A stretch of DNA of 36,717 bases from a virus (IMGVR_UViG_3300036795_000436:1-36717), one strand, 5' to 3'; positions 22,463 through 31,818 are shown, counted from the first letter of the stretch. Program-made: numbers and translations. Notes: generated by a model from the sequence alone, not told the origin.

Positions 22463-24616
22463 GTGGCCCTCAACGAGCTCGGCGAGCGTCTCGCCCTGAT
22501 CATCGACGCGAAGACCGACGGCGCTGTCAGCAGCATCCGCCGGCTCTCCGCCGAGGAGAAGGCCGCGGGCGAGCAGGCCGACGTCCTGCGGGCGAAGATC
22601 GCCGACCTCGAGGGCCGCGCCGCCAAGGCCCCGCTGTCGAAGACCGCGGGTCTGCAGCTCACCCGCGCCCGTAGCGAACTGTCCGGCATCGAGTCGACGC
22701 TGGCCACCGGTGTCACGCCCGGCGCGACCAAAGCCGAGCAGGCGCTGTCCAAGCTCGGCCTCGCCGGCACCGTCTCCGGCGAGGCGATCGTCGGCGGGCT
22801 CACGACCGCCGGTGCGGCCGCTGTCGCATTCGGCGGCTTCGAGTTCCTGAAGACCGGCGTCGAGGACTACATCGACCTCGCCTCCGCCGTCCGCCAGTTC
22901 CAGCAGGCCTCGGGAGCCTCCGCCGAGGACGCGTCGAAGCTCGTCGGGATCTCCCAGGCGCTCGGCGTCTCGAGCTCGGCCGCCGCGCTCGGGGTCTTCC
23001 GGCTCGGCAAGCAGGTCGCGCTCGCACCCCAGAACTTCACCGACCTCGGCATCGCGATCGCCAAGAACAACGACGGGTCCACCGACCTGGTCGGCACCCT
23101 GGAGAACGTCGCCACGGCCTACCAGCACAACGGCGACGCCGCGCAGCGCAACGCCATCGTCTACCAGGCGTTCGGCCGCGCCGGCACCACGCTGCTGCCG
23201 ATCCTCAACGCGAGCAAGAGCTCGATCGAGGAGCTCGTCGCCGCAGAGGCCAAGCGCGGCCACATCTTCGACCAGAGCGAGATCGACCAGGCATACAAGT
23301 ACCAGATCGCGACCCGCGAGCTGCAGGACTCCTTCCACGCCCTCGCGATCGAGGCAGCCAAGACCCTCGTGCCGGCGATCACCAACGTCGAGACCGGCCT
23401 GACCAAGATCAGCGACTTCTCACACAACAGCACGATCAGCAAGGGCCTCGGCTTCATCTTCGACGAGACGCCGTTCGGCATCGGCAAGAACCTGCTCACC
23501 GGCAACTTCAAGGGCGCGATCCCGGTCGTCGGGCCGTTCCTCGACCTGTTCGGCCACCACTCATCCTCCGGCGACACCGCCCAGCAGAAGGCCGCCGCCG
23601 AGCAGGCCCAGGCGCAGGTCCAGCAGATCGAACAGCAGGTCCTCGCCACCCTCGCCGGGCCGTTCGACAAGCTCGCCGGCAAGACCGCCATCCACAACGC
23701 GAAGCAGACGCTGGACGGCGCGCTGCAAAGCGTCTCCGACGCGAAGCGAGAACAAGCCGCCGCGCTGCGCGCGCTCGAGAAGGCGCGCCAAGGCTCACCG
23801 GTCGCCACCGAGTCCTCGCTGTCCGCGGCCGAAGCCCGCGTCCAGGCGGCCGAGGCCGGCTATCGCAAGGCGCAGTATGTCGGCGGTGACGCCGGGCTCA
23901 CCTCCGCGCACGCGAGTGTCCTGTCCGCGCAGGCATCGCTGAACCGCCTCCGTCAGCAGGGCGGCACCGACACCAACACTCTCGCGAACGCCGAAGACCG
24001 GCTCAAGCGCGCGAACGAAGCAGTCGCGACCGCGCAGAAGAAGGCTTCGGCCGCGCAGCGCGCAGAGAACCAGTCCCACGGGCTGAGCACCGCCGACGTC
24101 CTCAAGCGCATCACCGCCCAGGCCAACAACCAGGGGATCCTGGCGAAGGCCAACGCGAAGCTCGCGCGCGAAGGCCTCACCAGCCCGGTCATCGAGCAGA
24201 TCGACGCGCTCGAGCAGCAGATGCCCGGGACGCTCAAGCGGGTCGCCGACACGATGACGCTCGGCCTGGCGCGCCAGCTCGACCACCAGGAAGACAAGCT
24301 CAACCTCGCCCACATCGTGTTCCAGGACGCCGCCGGGCACGCCAGTGACTACTACAAGGCCGGCCGCGCTGCGCGCGAGTCCTTCAACGCCGGCTTCCTG
24401 CACGACGGCGTCAAGGGGCTGCTGACACAGAGCATCCCCGGCACCGGCGCGCAGTCCCGGGTCCGCGCACCGCACCTCGGACCTGGCGGTATCACCGGTC
24501 TCATCGTCAACGGCGGCCTGCACGTCAAGGCCGACACCGGCAGCGAGCTGCAACGCAAGGCCAACCGCGCCGCCCGCCGCAAGGCGCTGTCCGGCGGTCT
24601 TCGAGGGCCGCGGTGA
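22463..24616 (+). CDS. Tape measure protein
   Basis: 717 residues, GTG start 2 bases after the chaperone fusion. Long Ala/Gln-rich coiled-coil stretches (about 20-75 and 370-560) flank a hydrophobic segment (about 105-135, SGEAIVGGLTTAGAAAVAFG). The length is short for a siphophage, and tape length sets tail length: at about 0.15 nm per residue this predicts a tail near 105-110 nm. It fits the tail order chaperone, tape measure, distal tail. No lytic transglycosylase or peptidase motif is seen in it. Confidence 0.9.
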   Translation: MALNELGERLALIIDAKTDGAVSSIRRLSAEEKAAGEQADVLRAKIADLEGRAAKAPLSKTAGLQLTRARSELSGIESTLATGVTPGATKAEQALSKLGLAGTVSGEAIVGGLTTAGAAAVAFGGFEFLKTGVEDYIDLASAVRQFQQASGASAEDASKLVGISQALGVSSSAAALGVFRLGKQVALAPQNFTDLGIAIAKNNDGSTDLVGTLENVATAYQHNGDAAQRNAIVYQAFGRAGTTLLPILNASKSSIEELVAAEAKRGHIFDQSEIDQAYKYQIATRELQDSFHALAIEAAKTLVPAITNVETGLTKISDFSHNSTISKGLGFIFDETPFGIGKNLLTGNFKGAIPVVGPFLDLFGHHSSSGDTAQQKAAAEQAQAQVQQIEQQVLATLAGPFDKLAGKTAIHNAKQTLDGALQSVSDAKREQAAALRALEKARQGSPVATESSLSAAEARVQAAEAGYRKAQYVGGDAGLTSAHASVLSAQASLNRLRQQGGTDTNTLANAEDRLKRANEAVATAQKKASAAQRAENQSHGLSTADVLKRITAQANNQGILAKANAKLAREGLTSPVIEQIDALEQQMPGTLKRVADTMTLGLARQLDHQEDKLNLAHIVFQDAAGHASDYYKAGRAARESFNAGFLHDGVKGLLTQSIPGTGAQSRVRAPHLGPGGITGLIVNGGLHVKADTGSELQRKANRAARRKALSGGLRGPR

Positions 24617-25056
24617 GCAAGGTCACCGGCAGCATCGACCGCACCGCCCTCGACCTGGACCCGCTGCTGTTCGGCGACGGCTCCGGACTGTCGCTGTTCG
24701 TCGGCGGCCTGACACCCGGGCGCCGCAAGTGGCGCCGTACGACGGTCAAGTCGCCGTGGGTCAAAGGCGAGTACGAGACCGGCGCGGTGCTGGACCAGAC
24801 CGACGACCCCGAGTTCCGCTTCCGGATCCGCCAAGGCAACGAGGACGACGTCCTGGCGTTCGCCGAAGTACTGATCGCCGCGGTCGAGCAGCGCACCTGG
24901 GACCTGTCGATCACGGTCGGCACGACCGACTGGCCGACGTTGACCTGCACCCGCGCCGACAGCGAGATCGCGTTCGACACCGCGCACACCCGCGGCCGCG
25001 TCGCCACCGTGACCGTCTTCACCACACACAAGCCGACCTCCGACGGCCCTCTGTAA
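24613..25056 (+). CDS. Minor tail protein, distal-tail type
   Basis: 147 residues, GTG start in 4-base overlap with the tape measure. Beta-rich (SLFVGGLTPGRRKWRRTTVK, DLSITVGTTDWPTLTCTRAD, RVATVTVFTTHKPT), a size and fold suggestion compatible with an N-terminal distal-tail (Dit) ring that joins tube and tip. The name comes mainly from position between tape measure and tip proteins. Confidence 0.6.
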   Translation: MSKVTGSIDRTALDLDPLLFGDGSGLSLFVGGLTPGRRKWRRTTVKSPWVKGEYETGAVLDQTDDPEFRFRIRQGNEDDVLAFAEVLIAAVEQRTWDLSITVGTTDWPTLTCTRADSEIAFDTAHTRGRVATVTVFTTHKPTSDGPL

Positions 25057-25065
25057 GGGACTGAC

Positions 25066-25458
25066 ATGCCATCAGGTGTAAGCGACGACGACGCGAACGC
25101 GGCCGTCGACTGGATGCTCGGCACGCACTTCCCGTCGACCCTCTACATGGACCTGCTGACGACCGCACCGTCGGACGACAACGGCACCGACGCCGTCTCC
25201 TGGGACCAGGGCCGCGTCTCCGTGGACATGACGAGCGTCTGGTCTACGGCCGCCGACCGCCAGGCCGAGTCCGACGCGATCACGTCGGCCGCGAACTCCT
25301 CCGGGGACACGATCACGGTTGTGGCGGTCGGCTTCTATGACGACCCGACCGCCGGGAGCTACCGCGGCGGGTTCCCGGTCGACGGTGGCTCTGAGGACAT
25401 CGACGACGGCGAGACGAAGAACGTCGTCACGACGTTCGCCTCACCGTCGCCGAGCTGA
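25066..25458 (+). CDS. Minor tail protein, tip region
   Basis: 130 residues; no ribosome-binding site is obvious and the gap to the previous gene is 9 bases. Acidic, with T-L-Y-M-D-L-L-T-T-A-P, V-A-V-G-F-Y-D-D-P-T and V-V-T-T-F-A-S-P segments that look like a small beta-sandwich or tail-tip domain. The type recurs among actinophage tip genes. No enzymatic motif. The role is inferred from order. Confidence 0.55.
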   Translation: MPSGVSDDDANAAVDWMLGTHFPSTLYMDLLTTAPSDDNGTDAVSWDQGRVSVDMTSVWSTAADRQAESDAITSAANSSGDTITVVAVGFYDDPTAGSYRGGFPVDGGSEDIDDGETKNVVTTFASPSPS

Positions 25459-25461
25459 GCG

Positions 25462-27831
25462 ATGACCGACGCCACCGGGACGCTTGACCTTCCGTTCGTC
25501 TGGGCCGGCTACGTCCAGAGTGAGACCAGCTCGCAGCCCGACAGCGCCACGTCCTTCGCCGGGTCGAACGTCGACGGGCACCGGCTGCACTTCGTGTGGT
25601 CCGGTGTGCTCGAGGACAACGTCGACGTCGTCGACCCGCTCGACGAGACCCACGTCCCGATCGAGCGGGTGTCGTTCGTCATGCCGGCCCCGACGATCGA
25701 CCCGGACACCGGATACCCCGACGTGGACTGGGATCCGACCGAGGTCGACCGCAGCCTGTGGGGCAAGCTGCACCTGTCGATCAACGGACGCAGCCGCACC
25801 GTCAACCGCGGCTTCCCGTTCGTGCCGCTGCAGGACGCCGACACCGAGCCGTTCGGCGACGCCGACGCGTCGTTCCGGCTGCCCGGCATCACCGAGTTCG
25901 ACGATCCCGAAGCCGACTTCGGGATCACCGCGCTGTCCAAGGTCCGGTTCTTCCGCCGCGATATGGATGGCGTCGACCACACGCTGTACGAGGGTGTCGT
26001 CGCCTCGGTCGAACAAGACGACGCGCAGACAGGCGAGGACCCTGAGGACGCCGGCGTCGTCGTCGAGTGCATGGGCGTGCTCTACCGCCTCGACCTGCTC
26101 AAGGCCACCCCGCGGCTCTACCTCGGCGAACGTGACTACGGCGCGCTGATCGCGGACCTGATCAACAACAAGCGCGACGCGCACGCTCTCGGGATCGGCG
26201 CGATGCACCAGCCGACCACCGGTATCAAGGGTGTGCGGACCGCCGAGTTCGCCAACCTGCTCACCGGCGCCGTCCAGGACTACCTGGCCGACATGGTCGA
26301 CGACGACGGCGCCCAGTGGACGCTGAAGGTCCAGCGGCCACGCACCCCGAAGCTGGTCCGCAAGGACATCACCACTGTCGACGCGACCGTCACCTACGGC
26401 ACGCCCGGCGTCGTGGTGAACCTGTCCAAGGACTACACCGCCGCGACGACCGCGGCGTACGGCTCCGGCACCAACGGCCACTCGCAGTGGATGGGCGCCC
26501 GGTTCCCCAACCTCACCCAGGGCGACGCCCCGGAGTTCCCGCTCGGTATCGGGGGCAGCTTCAGCCCCGGCGACGACCAGGCCGGCTTCGCGGAGTTCGC
26601 CGCGTTCCTGCGCCGCGGCGACTACGGCGACATCGCCTCGGACGACACCTACCTCGCGGTCGACGAGGACAACGTCAAAGACTTCCAGGACGACGCCGGG
26701 CTCACCGAAGCAGGCACCGTCTCCGCCCAGACCTGGGAAGCGGCCTTCGCACCAGGCGCCAACCAGGGCACGATCCGCGGCGCCTACATCGGGGCGCTGA
26801 AGTCCAAGAGCGCCACCCGCAAGCACGTCCACAACGCCCAGGGCGCGATCACCGGCCGCAACCCTAACTTCGACCCTGCCGTGCCGCGCATCGAGGACTA
26901 CATTCCGTTCGGCGACCACGTCCCGAAAAGCCTCGCCCGGCGCTCCGTCAAGCAGCTCATCGACCGCGCCTACCCCGCCGGCGTGTCCGGCGAGATCATC
27001 CTCACCGCCGACCCCGAAGAGATGTCGCGGTTCGACCTGCGCTCGGGGATGAACATCAAGGTCAAGCACTTCCGCGGCGACCACGTCCTCGTCCACATCA
27101 CCCGCCGCGAGACCGACTGGACCGCCAGCGGCGGCACCGTCACCCTCACCGTCGACGAGAAAGCCAACGACGAGCTCACCGCCGCCGCCATCCACCAGCG
27201 CGACCGCGACACCTCCGACCTGGTCAAGCGCCACACCCACGGCAAGCGACGCTCCCGCGTCCAGAACGACTACGGCCCGTGGCTGTCCGAGGACGGCGCC
27301 GGGGAGATCCCGCTGATGTACCAGCAGGCCGGCCTGTGGAACACCCAGCGCATCCCCGCCGCGCCCAGCGGCACGCTCGAGCGGATCGTCCTCGCCGCCG
27401 GCACCGACCTGACCGAGCACCTACTCAACCAGGCGCTAAGCGCCAACAAGCCCGACGACATCCCCGGCGCGACCCGCGCGTGCATCCTCATCACCGGCCA
27501 GCCGATCCACCCGCGCGCCATCACCAGGCTGCCCGGCATGGGCACCCCGCTGACCAACCTGGCCGACGGCACCAGCCCGTGGGACAAGAACCACTCAGTA
27601 CTGCGCCGCAAGTTCCAGATGATCTACGCCGCCGGCGGCCCCGGCAACGCGCTCGGCTTCTTCCCGCACGACGACCCCGGCGACGGCTCCGACACCAACC
27701 TATCCGGGCTGTTCGAAGACGGCGGTGCGATCGAGTACGGGCCAACAGAGCACTTCTGGCTGTGGGTGTCGATCTGGACCCCTGACTCGTGCAAGATCGG
27801 CGGCCGGATCTACCCGGGCCCGCCGAGCTGA
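25462..27831 (+). CDS. Large tail tip / hub protein with PG-binding-like domain
   Basis: 789 residues. The N-terminal 300 residues are beta-rich and resemble baseplate-hub modules of siphophage tip proteins. At residues about 372-430 is a segment typical of a peptidoglycan-binding type 1 domain: E-F-A-A-F-L-R-R-G-D-Y, then V-K-D-F-Q-D-D-A-G-L-T, then T-V-S-A-Q-T-W-E-A. Such a domain on the tail hub would help the phage hold or cross the cell wall at infection. The C-terminal part (about 450-789) contains further beta domains and a Trp/Pro-rich end. No active-site pattern for an amidase or transglycosylase is visible. Confidence 0.65.
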   Translation: MTDATGTLDLPFVWAGYVQSETSSQPDSATSFAGSNVDGHRLHFVWSGVLEDNVDVVDPLDETHVPIERVSFVMPAPTIDPDTGYPDVDWDPTEVDRSLWGKLHLSINGRSRTVNRGFPFVPLQDADTEPFGDADASFRLPGITEFDDPEADFGITALSKVRFFRRDMDGVDHTLYEGVVASVEQDDAQTGEDPEDAGVVVECMGVLYRLDLLKATPRLYLGERDYGALIADLINNKRDAHALGIGAMHQPTTGIKGVRTAEFANLLTGAVQDYLADMVDDDGAQWTLKVQRPRTPKLVRKDITTVDATVTYGTPGVVVNLSKDYTAATTAAYGSGTNGHSQWMGARFPNLTQGDAPEFPLGIGGSFSPGDDQAGFAEFAAFLRRGDYGDIASDDTYLAVDEDNVKDFQDDAGLTEAGTVSAQTWEAAFAPGANQGTIRGAYIGALKSKSATRKHVHNAQGAITGRNPNFDPAVPRIEDYIPFGDHVPKSLARRSVKQLIDRAYPAGVSGEIILTADPEEMSRFDLRSGMNIKVKHFRGDHVLVHITRRETDWTASGGTVTLTVDEKANDELTAAAIHQRDRDTSDLVKRHTHGKRRSRVQNDYGPWLSEDGAGEIPLMYQQAGLWNTQRIPAAPSGTLERIVLAAGTDLTEHLLNQALSANKPDDIPGATRACILITGQPIHPRAITRLPGMGTPLTNLADGTSPWDKNHSVLRRKFQMIYAAGGPGNALGFFPHDDPGDGSDTNLSGLFEDGGAIEYGPTEHFWLWVSIWTPDSCKIGGRIYPGPPS

Positions 27832-29561
27832 TGACCTTCGGATGGCTCGTCGGCGGCGAGGTGCTGCACGCCGGCGTCGACGGCAAAGCGATCGGCTGGA
27901 AGATCGTCGCCGAACCGGACCCGCCGCTGTCGTTCTACCTTCTCGCCTACAACGGCAAGACCTACCTCGGCGCGGGCTGGGACGACAGCGAGCTTTACAC
28001 CTCCACCGATGGCAAGAAATGGCGCAAGCAGTCCGAGGACCTGCAGGTCAACCTCGTCGGCGGTGGGACTGCCGAGATCGGCCCCGAAGGGCTGATCGCC
28101 CACAACGGCACGTTCTGGCTCACCGGCCGGTTCACCGCCGACGATGCCACCACGGTCGTGATGTCCAGCAAGGACGGACACACCTGGAGCTCCTACCCGC
28201 TTCCCGATGGCGACCCGGACAGCGGCGAGCGAGGCTTCGACATCGCCGCCCACGGGCGCACCATCATCGTCCCGTTGCGAAGCGGCGCGATTCTGCGCTC
28301 CCACAACCTTGGCGCCACCTGGTCGCTGACCAGCGTCGACCCGATCCTCGTCGACTACGCAGCTGGCGACCACTACGACGAGTGGGTCGGCGTCGACACG
28401 GGTGAAACAAGCCCCATCTTCCCGATCGTCCCAACGCTCGACCCGGCCGACGGCAGCATCACGATCACGACCGTCGAAGACCCGGACCCTGCCTTCCCGG
28501 CCACACCGCGCCGTGCCTGGAGTGCCGTCTGGCGCACCAACTGGGGTCTCGGCGACCCTGACCCGTTCATCAGCCCCACCGGCGAGTTCGAGATCGCGTT
28601 CACCGTCGAGACCAGCATCGACATGTGGCTGTGGCTCGGCGACCTCAGCACCAGCGGAGGCGGGATCTTCACCGGCGTGCCTGACGGATGGGACGGCACC
28701 AACCCCTGGCTGTGCACTGCCGGCGAGCCGCTCGACATCAGCTACTCGTTCCTGCGCGAGAGCGGAGAGGGCAAGCTGCCGGGTGCGTTCACCGTCAACC
28801 GCAGCACCGACAACAGCACCGAAGACGGCACCGAAGAGACGATGCCTGGCGGTGAGACCATCACGATCAGCGGGTACACGGTCAAGCAGTACGCCGGCGT
28901 CGAGGCCTACAACGGCGGCGGCGACCTGCTCGACGGGCACGCCGGCTTCGTTCGCAACAACAAATGGGTCGTCGTACGGTCCTTCGGCTCACAGAACATC
29001 CCCGCAGTCGCACGATCGGTCGACGACGGCGCCACCTGGCAGCTCGAGCTCTCACCATTCGACTTCCAGCTGCAGGTCTCACAAGACGACGACGGCTGGC
29101 ACTCCGACCCGAGCACCACCGAGCGCGGCTTCCTCAAACAGCTCGTGTACGCCGACCATCGCCTTTTCTCCTTCGGCGGCCGGTACGACGACAGCACCCA
29201 CAGCTGCTACTGGACCCAGAACGGCGTCGACTGGACTGCCGTCGCTTCCCCGTTCGACGGCTACTCCGAAGGGATTCACATAGCGGCGATCGCGGCCGAC
29301 GGGTCTCTGCTGGCCCTGGGCTACCTGTCCGAGGAGATCCCGGACGCCTCGGCCCGGTCCCACGACGGCGGCATGACCTGGCAGCTTTCCGGGCGCGTCG
29401 GCGACACCCGGCTACTCGCCGCGGTCTGGGGTCCGATCTCCGATGTGCCGCTTCGCCAGCATCCACGCGACGACCCGCTCGGCGGCTCACCGCGCCAGAA
29501 CAAGTCGACGACCTCACGCCAGTCCTCACCCCGCCAGGGCTGGACCAACACCTACCGGTAA
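27831..29561 (+). CDS. Asp-box beta-propeller tail protein
   Basis: 576 residues from the ATG in TGATG (an upstream in-frame start at 27789 would overlap the hub gene). Six repeats of the Asp-box (S/T-x-D/N-x-G-x-x-W) are visible: residues 58-64 STDGKKW, 113-119 SKDGHTW, 157-164 SHNLGATW, 396-403 SVDDGATW, 462-468 TQNGVDW and 510-517 SHDGGMTW. That is a sialidase/BNR-type beta-propeller, interrupted by a beta-rich insertion (about 190-360). The Arg triad and Tyr of sialidases are not recognisable, so carbohydrate binding is more likely than hydrolysis. It is the likely receptor-binding or host-range determinant. Confidence 0.7.
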   Translation: MTFGWLVGGEVLHAGVDGKAIGWKIVAEPDPPLSFYLLAYNGKTYLGAGWDDSELYTSTDGKKWRKQSEDLQVNLVGGGTAEIGPEGLIAHNGTFWLTGRFTADDATTVVMSSKDGHTWSSYPLPDGDPDSGERGFDIAAHGRTIIVPLRSGAILRSHNLGATWSLTSVDPILVDYAAGDHYDEWVGVDTGETSPIFPIVPTLDPADGSITITTVEDPDPAFPATPRRAWSAVWRTNWGLGDPDPFISPTGEFEIAFTVETSIDMWLWLGDLSTSGGGIFTGVPDGWDGTNPWLCTAGEPLDISYSFLRESGEGKLPGAFTVNRSTDNSTEDGTEETMPGGETITISGYTVKQYAGVEAYNGGGDLLDGHAGFVRNNKWVVVRSFGSQNIPAVARSVDDGATWQLELSPFDFQLQVSQDDDGWHSDPSTTERGFLKQLVYADHRLFSFGGRYDDSTHSCYWTQNGVDWTAVASPFDGYSEGIHIAAIAADGSLLALGYLSEEIPDASARSHDGGMTWQLSGRVGDTRLLAAVWGPISDVPLRQHPRDDPLGGSPRQNKSTTSRQSSPRQGWTNTYR

Positions 29562-29574
29562 AAGGAGCGCCGCG

Positions 29575-30006
29575 ATGACACCAGTCGTGATCGCGGCATG
29601 CACCGTCATCGGTCTGCTGCTCACCATCGCCCTCAGCTGGTGCTCGCCCCCGGCGAAACGCTGGCGCGCCGAACGAGTCCTGATGCGCCGCGCGATCGTC
29701 GGCTGCGAAGAGGTCCGCGACCGCAGCGGCGCGATCATCCAGCCCGCCCAGCCCAGCATCATCGCCAAGCTCGACGGACTGCAGCCGCTCACCGAGCTCG
29801 GCGACGTGATGCCGGCCTTGCGCCACATCGTCGCGGAGTTCCCCAAGAACGGCGTGCCCGCCCGGGCGGTGATCGACGCGCTCCGCCTCGAGGTAGCCGG
29901 CGCCCGCAGCGACATCAACGCGATCGCCGCAGACCGCGAGCTCTGGAAGTCCCACCTCGTCAACGACCTCGGCTTCACCCCGCCGGCCCACCACGACAGG
30001 AGCTAA
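29575..30006 (+). CDS. Tail-region membrane protein
   Basis: 143 residues with a strong AAGGAG site (29562-29567) before the ATG. An N-terminal membrane helix (residues 3-23, PVVIAACTVIGLLLTIALSW) is followed by a charged helical domain ending in HHDRS. Small membrane proteins near the tail tip of actinophages of this kind have been found in virions or as lysis helpers. Here the function is open. It precedes the fibre-like gene by 5 bases. Confidence 0.6.
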   Translation: MTPVVIAACTVIGLLLTIALSWCSPPAKRWRAERVLMRRAIVGCEEVRDRSGAIIQPAQPSIIAKLDGLQPLTELGDVMPALRHIVAEFPKNGVPARAVIDALRLEVAGARSDINAIAADRELWKSHLVNDLGFTPPAHHDRS

Positions 30007-30011
30007 CAGAC

Positions 30012-30770
30012 ATGGCGCAGACGCACGGCTACATCGCCGTCGACGACCTGAAAGGCGCGACCGTCACCGTCACCGTCACCGACGAGTTTGGCGACACCCC
30101 CACCGTCTTCACCAGCCGAAGCGGCTCGACCGCGCAGGACAACCCCGCCACCCTGACCGACCCCGCCGAGTTCCACGTCGGCCGCCCCGGTGACTACACC
30201 GTGGCGATGACGATCAACGACGTCGCCGCCGGCGGCGGATCCGTGCACCTGTCCGACGGGTGCCGGGCGGCGTTCTCCCCGGGCGTCTCGGGCACCGCCG
30301 CCGCCGGATCCGGCGGCGGAGGTGGCGCTTCTGAGCACTTGGGTGACTACGCCACTTGGTCACATTCCGGTGCGGCAGACGGTACGAGCGGATCGTTCGA
30401 CTACGACGTCGATCTGGCCGATTCCAGCGGTTCGACGGTCGGCGTCGATGACAGCCCCGAGTGGGCCGACCCCGACACCGGAAATTGGGGCTACCCGACG
30501 CCGCAGGTCACCGAGGCAGGCACCTACAGCGTGCTCGTCAACGTGACCTCAGGCGGCACGGGGACGCAGTTGACGCTCGAAGTGATGCAGGGCGACGGCA
30601 GCGGTGATCAGACCCCGTTCGGACAACAGTTTACCGTCGCTGTCCCCGACGGACTGACGACCACAGGCACCGTCACCGGGTACTTCCCGGCCGCCACCCA
30701 CTTCGACATCACGAACGCGGCTGGCGACTTCCCCGACGCTCTGAACCTGACGATCCAGCGGGTCGCCTAG
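30012..30770 (+). CDS. Fibre-like tail protein with jelly-roll C-terminus
   Basis: 252 residues. The first 90 residues are a beta domain (YIAVDDLKGATVTVTVTDEF, then PGDYTVAMTINDV). A Gly-rich hinge follows (AAAGSGGGGGASE, about 98-110), and a C-terminal beta domain (about 115-252) with T-W-S-H-S-G-A-A-D-G-T-S-G-S-F-D-Y-D and F-T-V-A-V-P-D-G that looks like a trimeric or jelly-roll head. Last forward gene of the tail cassette; probably a short tail fibre or receptor-contact protein. The stop lies in a small hairpin and the next genes run the other way. Confidence 0.6.
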   Translation: MAQTHGYIAVDDLKGATVTVTVTDEFGDTPTVFTSRSGSTAQDNPATLTDPAEFHVGRPGDYTVAMTINDVAAGGGSVHLSDGCRAAFSPGVSGTAAAGSGGGGGASEHLGDYATWSHSGAADGTSGSFDYDVDLADSSGSTVGVDDSPEWADPDTGNWGYPTPQVTEAGTYSVLVNVTSGGTGTQLTLEVMQGDGSGDQTPFGQQFTVAVPDGLTTTGTVTGYFPAATHFDITNAAGDFPDALNLTIQRVA

Positions 30771-30783
30771 CCCTATCGGGCTA
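30768..30783 (+). terminator. Hairpin between convergent gene blocks
   Basis: TAGCCC (30768-30773) and GGGCTA (30778-30783) with a 4-base loop. The stem starts at the stop codon of the fibre-like gene, 27 bases before the stop of the reverse-strand operon. No T-run, so it is a weak candidate for termination of either block. Confidence 0.4.
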
Positions 30784-30809
30784 CGTCCTCCGACTGCTCA
30801 TAGTGCGGC

Positions 30810-31223
30810 CTAGCAGGCTGACTTGGCCGAGTTGGTGTACGAGGCCGTCGCGCTCGCCGGCCCAATCCAGTTGTTCCCCGCCGTGGCGACGACGGTGTAC
30901 GTAAACGTCGAGTTCGCAGCGATCTGGTTAGCGCTTGAGTCGCTGTAGGTTGTCGTGGACGCGGTTCCGCTCGTAGCCGCGCCCGTCCCGGTGATGTTGT
31001 AGGACGTCGCGCCGGCGACCGCAGCCCAATGCAGAGTCACCACGATCCGCTGCCCGTTCCCGGGCCCGCACGTCAACGGGGTGGTGATCGATGTTCCGCC
31101 GAGCGCACCACCCTTCGCCACCGCGGTGCCTTTTCCGTTCGCCGACCACGCCGCGAACGCAGGGCTCGCCGACAGCAGCACCACGGAGGATGCTGCTGCG
31201 GCGAGCACAAACTGGCGGCGCAT
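30810..31223 (-). CDS. Exported protein with FN3-like domain (operon gene 4)
   Basis: 137 residues, ATG at 31223 on the reverse strand. A clear Sec signal peptide (MRRQFVLAAAASSVVLLSAS, cleavage after A24) is followed by the motif A-W-S-A-N-G-K-G-T-A-V-A-K-G-G shared with the two other signal-peptide proteins of the operon. The mature part (about 50-137) resembles a fibronectin type III domain (VTLHWAAVAGATSYNITG ... TFTYTVVATAGNN). Exactly two cysteines, at the start and end of the mature domain. Last gene of the operon, 11 bases after its neighbour. Function unknown; a secreted adhesive or fibre-associated role is inference. Confidence 0.7.
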   Translation of the reverse strand: MRRQFVLAAAASSVVLLSASPAFAAWSANGKGTAVAKGGALGGTSITTPLTCGPGNGQRIVVTLHWAAVAGATSYNITGTGAATSGTASTTTYSDSSANQIAANSTFTYTVVATAGNNWIGPASATASYTNSAKSAC

Positions 31224-31234
31224 GACGGTCAGAT

Positions 31235-31256
31235 TCAGCTTCCTGCGGTGACCGCG
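31235..31256 (-). repeat. 22-base near-repeat, copy in operon gene 3
   Basis: The last 22 bases of gene 3 (reverse strand, encoding A-V-T-A-G-S and the stop) match the last 22 bases of gene 1 (32373-32394) at 21 of 22 positions. Conservation at DNA level beyond what the protein needs suggests recent duplication or gene conversion. Confidence 0.7.
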
Positions 31257-31816
31257 ACAGTGGTGCCGGTGGTCAGGTTGAACACGAACGTCGCTTGTTG
31301 GCAGCCGTTGTTTGACCCAGCGCCCATCGAGATGACGCTGGCGCCGGTAGCGAGGACGGGTGTGCCGGTCGAGTTCGCGGGAATCACGACGCCAGTCGCG
31401 AGAACGCCTGTGGTGCCGGTCGACATACTGACGGCTGAGTTCCCCGGGTTGCAGGTCCCGCCGATCCCGCCGATCACTGAGTCCGGCTGCGCCTGAGCGG
31501 TGAAGTCGATCTTCGTGACGGTCACCGGGAACGGGTTCGTGTTGGCCACCGTGACCACCGGCACCACGCTCAACGTCGGATAGAGGCTCGCGCCACCGGC
31601 CGTCGAGGCGTTCGCCGCCGTGACAGTCCCGACCGGCACCGCGGCGCCGGCCTTCGCCGCGCCCGTGCCGAAACCGTTCGTCGACCACGACGCGAACGCG
31701 ACGCCGCCGCTGATCACGGCGATGTTCGCGACCCCGATAACGATCGCGCGACGCGACCACTTGATCTTCGACGTGGGGCTGCGATCCACGTCGATCTTCA
31801 ATCCGAGAATGTTCAT
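31235..31816 (-). CDS. Exported TasA/camelysin-like protein (operon gene 3)
   Basis: 193 residues, ATG at 31816. It has a long basic n-region (first 24 residues), a hydrophobic core (AIVIGVANIAVISGGVAFA) and predicted cleavage after A42. It is followed by S-W-S-T-N-G-F-G-T-G-A-A-K-A-G, which parallels the sequence after the cleavage site of other SipW-type substrates. The mature part is beta-rich, with N-T-N-P-F-P-V-T-V-T-K, two cysteines (GTC and NNGC) and a final A-V-T-A-G-S shared with operon gene 1. Probably secreted, beta-sandwich. No catalytic motif. Confidence 0.7.
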   Translation of the reverse strand: MNILGLKIDVDRSPTSKIKWSRRAIVIGVANIAVISGGVAFASWSTNGFGTGAAKAGAAVPVGTVTAANASTAGGASLYPTLSVVPVVTVANTNPFPVTVTKIDFTAQAQPDSVIGGIGGTCNPGNSAVSMSTGTTGVLATGVVIPANSTGTPVLATGASVISMGAGSNNGCQQATFVFNLTTGTTVAVTAGS

Positions 31817-31818
31817 TG

